Source of the DNA: Grimontia celer
Lineage (GTDB): Bacteria > Pseudomonadota > Gammaproteobacteria > Enterobacterales > Vibrionaceae
Assembly (NCBI RefSeq): GCF_900055185.1
Contig: NZ_FIZX01000002.1
Coordinates: forward strand, 748,586-812,585
Direction of reading: 5' to 3'
Length of the DNA stretch: 64,000 nucleotides
The notes under the pieces are model-generated. The model did no database searches. It was given only the letters and a program-made list of their open reading frames with translations, and was not told the origin of the DNA. This document shows positions 63,113-64,000 of this stretch, piece after piece (positions within the stretch are counted from its first letter, which is position 1; each line of letters starts with the position of its first letter). The translations under genes were made by a program, and so were the position numbers.

Positions 63113-63919
63113 ATGGGCATGGTATTGCAGGCATTGAATGATAATCGTCAGGTGGAAGTCTGGGAAGCTGCTTCTGCAAGTCGAGCGCAGGAGCGAGCGG
63201 CGCTTCTGGCGGGGGCGTTTGTGCCTGATTCGCTGAAGCCTTCATTGCCTGATTGGACGGTTGCTGGCCGTGATCATTTATTGATGCTTGCGTACCAGCG
63301 CCAGTTTGGCGATGCCATTGAAGTAGAAGCGGCGTGCAGTGCCTGTGGAGAGAAAACCAAACTCTCATTTACTGTTTCGCAAATCCTGAATACCGCCTCA
63401 CCAGAGCTCTCCAATGCGTGGAATGCGGTACAGGCTTCTCTGGATACGGATGCGTACCTCCCGGCTTATCACGACACGGATCTTGAAGGGATCCCTTGTC
63501 AGTTTCGTCTTCCTCGTATTGCGGATTTAAGCATGCTGGATAACAGCGAAGCCATGATGTTTCAATTCGCACAGCGAGTGATCGACCCCGAAGGTTTCCA
63601 ACAAATTCGCGCTGCGCTGGCTGAGAGGGATAATCCAGAAGGTGCTTGGGAGGCGCTGTTCAAACAGATTGAACAGCAAATGCTGGCCTGTGAGCCTCTT
63701 TCCATTGTGTCACTAAATTCGGCTTGTCCGGAGTGCGGTGCGCAAACCTTGCATCAATTTGATATTGCCAGCCAGTTCTGGGCACAGCTCTCTGCCAGTG
63801 TTGAGAAACAGCTTTGGGATGTGCATTTGCTCGCGTCCGCATACGGTTGGTCCAGCCAGGATATTCTCACCATGAGCCCAGCCCGTCGCCGTCGCCACAT
63901 TGCGATGATTATCGAGTGA
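63113..63919 (+). CDS. Zinc-ribbon baseplate/assembly protein of contractile tail cluster
   Basis: A 268-residue protein following the tube gene by 10 bp. Two CxxC pairs, C75-x2-C78 (CSACGEK) and C205-x2-C208 (CPECGAQ), could form one zinc site. The C-terminus AYGWSSQDILTMSPARRRRHIAMI resembles the end of T4 gp26/gp28-like baseplate or assembly proteins that sit at this position in eCIS-type clusters. The family assignment is tentative. ATG at 63113 or 63119 may be the start; neither has a strong ribosome site, which suggests coupling to the tube gene. Confidence 0.65.
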   Translation: MGMVLQALNDNRQVEVWEAASASRAQERAALLAGAFVPDSLKPSLPDWTVAGRDHLLMLAYQRQFGDAIEVEAACSACGEKTKLSFTVSQILNTASPELSNAWNAVQASLDTDAYLPAYHDTDLEGIPCQFRLPRIADLSMLDNSEAMMFQFAQRVIDPEGFQQIRAALAERDNPEGAWEALFKQIEQQMLACEPLSIVSLNSACPECGAQTLHQFDIASQFWAQLSASVEKQLWDVHLLASAYGWSSQDILTMSPARRRRHIAMIIE

Positions 63920-63932
63920 GGAGGGGAGTGCG

Positions 63933-64000
63933 ATGAGTCGAGGTCTCAGCCAATTTCTTCGCCGCAATGTCTCCGGTGAGCAATCGCTTAAACCTGTAGT
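63933..64000 (+). CDS. Start of the next tail-cluster gene, truncated by window edge
   Basis: ATG at 63933 with GAGGGGAG upstream opens a frame MSRGLSQFLRRNVSGEQSLKPV that runs off the right edge. It is too short to identify. Its spacing (13 bp after the zinc-ribbon gene) shows that the operon continues. Confidence 0.6.
   Translation, partial: MSRGLSQFLRRNVSGEQSLKPV

Noticed and set aside
1-64000. CRISPR array, tRNA, rRNA, integrase or complete insertion sequence
   Set aside because: I saw no regularly spaced repeats, no conserved RNA gene sequence and no transposase or integrase frame on either strand.

Overview
The window looks like chromosomal DNA of a marine gammaproteobacterium, most likely of the Vibrionaceae. 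The main evidence is a type VI secretion locus in the same gene order as the large Vibrio cholerae cluster (vipA to vasL), a neighbouring AcfD-like lipoprotein, OMPLA, RhlE, PqiABC and a KdgM-like porin. Short inverted-repeat elements of the kind common in that family are also present. The genus cannot be fixed from the sequence alone (Grimontia, Enterovibrio or Photobacterium would fit). I see no rRNA, tRNA, CRISPR array, integrase or full insertion sequence.

Layout. (1) 1-4990: a left-truncated GMC oxidoreductase diverges from a TRAP transporter (Tat-exported binding protein, small and large permease), which ends in a long hairpin built from a dispersed repeat. (2) 5029-11221: an IclR regulator diverges from a tripartite tricarboxylate-type (TTT) transporter (tctCBA), followed by a leaderless gamma-glutamyltransferase homologue and a DUF599 membrane protein. 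(3) 11271-24169: a second IclR regulator and an unusual CobT/CobS-like chaperone pair on the minus strand diverge from a taurine/sulfoacetaldehyde dissimilation operon: xsc, tauX, tauY, a TRAP transporter (tauKLM-like), pta and an FRG-domain gene overlapping pta by 4 bp. Predicted route: TRAP uptake of taurine, TauXY oxidation to sulfoacetaldehyde, Xsc cleavage to sulfite and acetyl phosphate, Pta conversion to acetyl-CoA. No sulfite-disposal gene is in view. (4) 24369-27363: a small conserved gene, a 268-bp MITE-like element, pldA, and about 1.4 kb of AT-rich DNA without a convincing gene. (5) 27364-47864: fifteen T6SS genes in one direction, covering all core sheath, baseplate, membrane-complex and recycling parts plus a sigma-54 activator, but no hcp, vgrG, PAAR or effector. 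(6) 47904-60064: acfD-like M60 metalloprotease lipoprotein, KdgM-like porin and rhlE on the minus strand, a 262-bp repeat element, pqiABC and a tyrosine/dual-specificity phosphatase. (7) 60537-64000: the start of a second contractile machine (sheath, tube, zinc-ribbon baseplate/assembly protein and a truncated next gene), probably an extracellular contractile injection system or tailocin continuing past the right edge.

The points most worth a second look are the second contractile machine beside a T6SS, the orphan CobS/CobT-like pair tied to a sulfonate operon, the FRG gene coupled to pta, tandem operator-like sites before xsc, and two short repeat families that sit at gene ends and gene starts.
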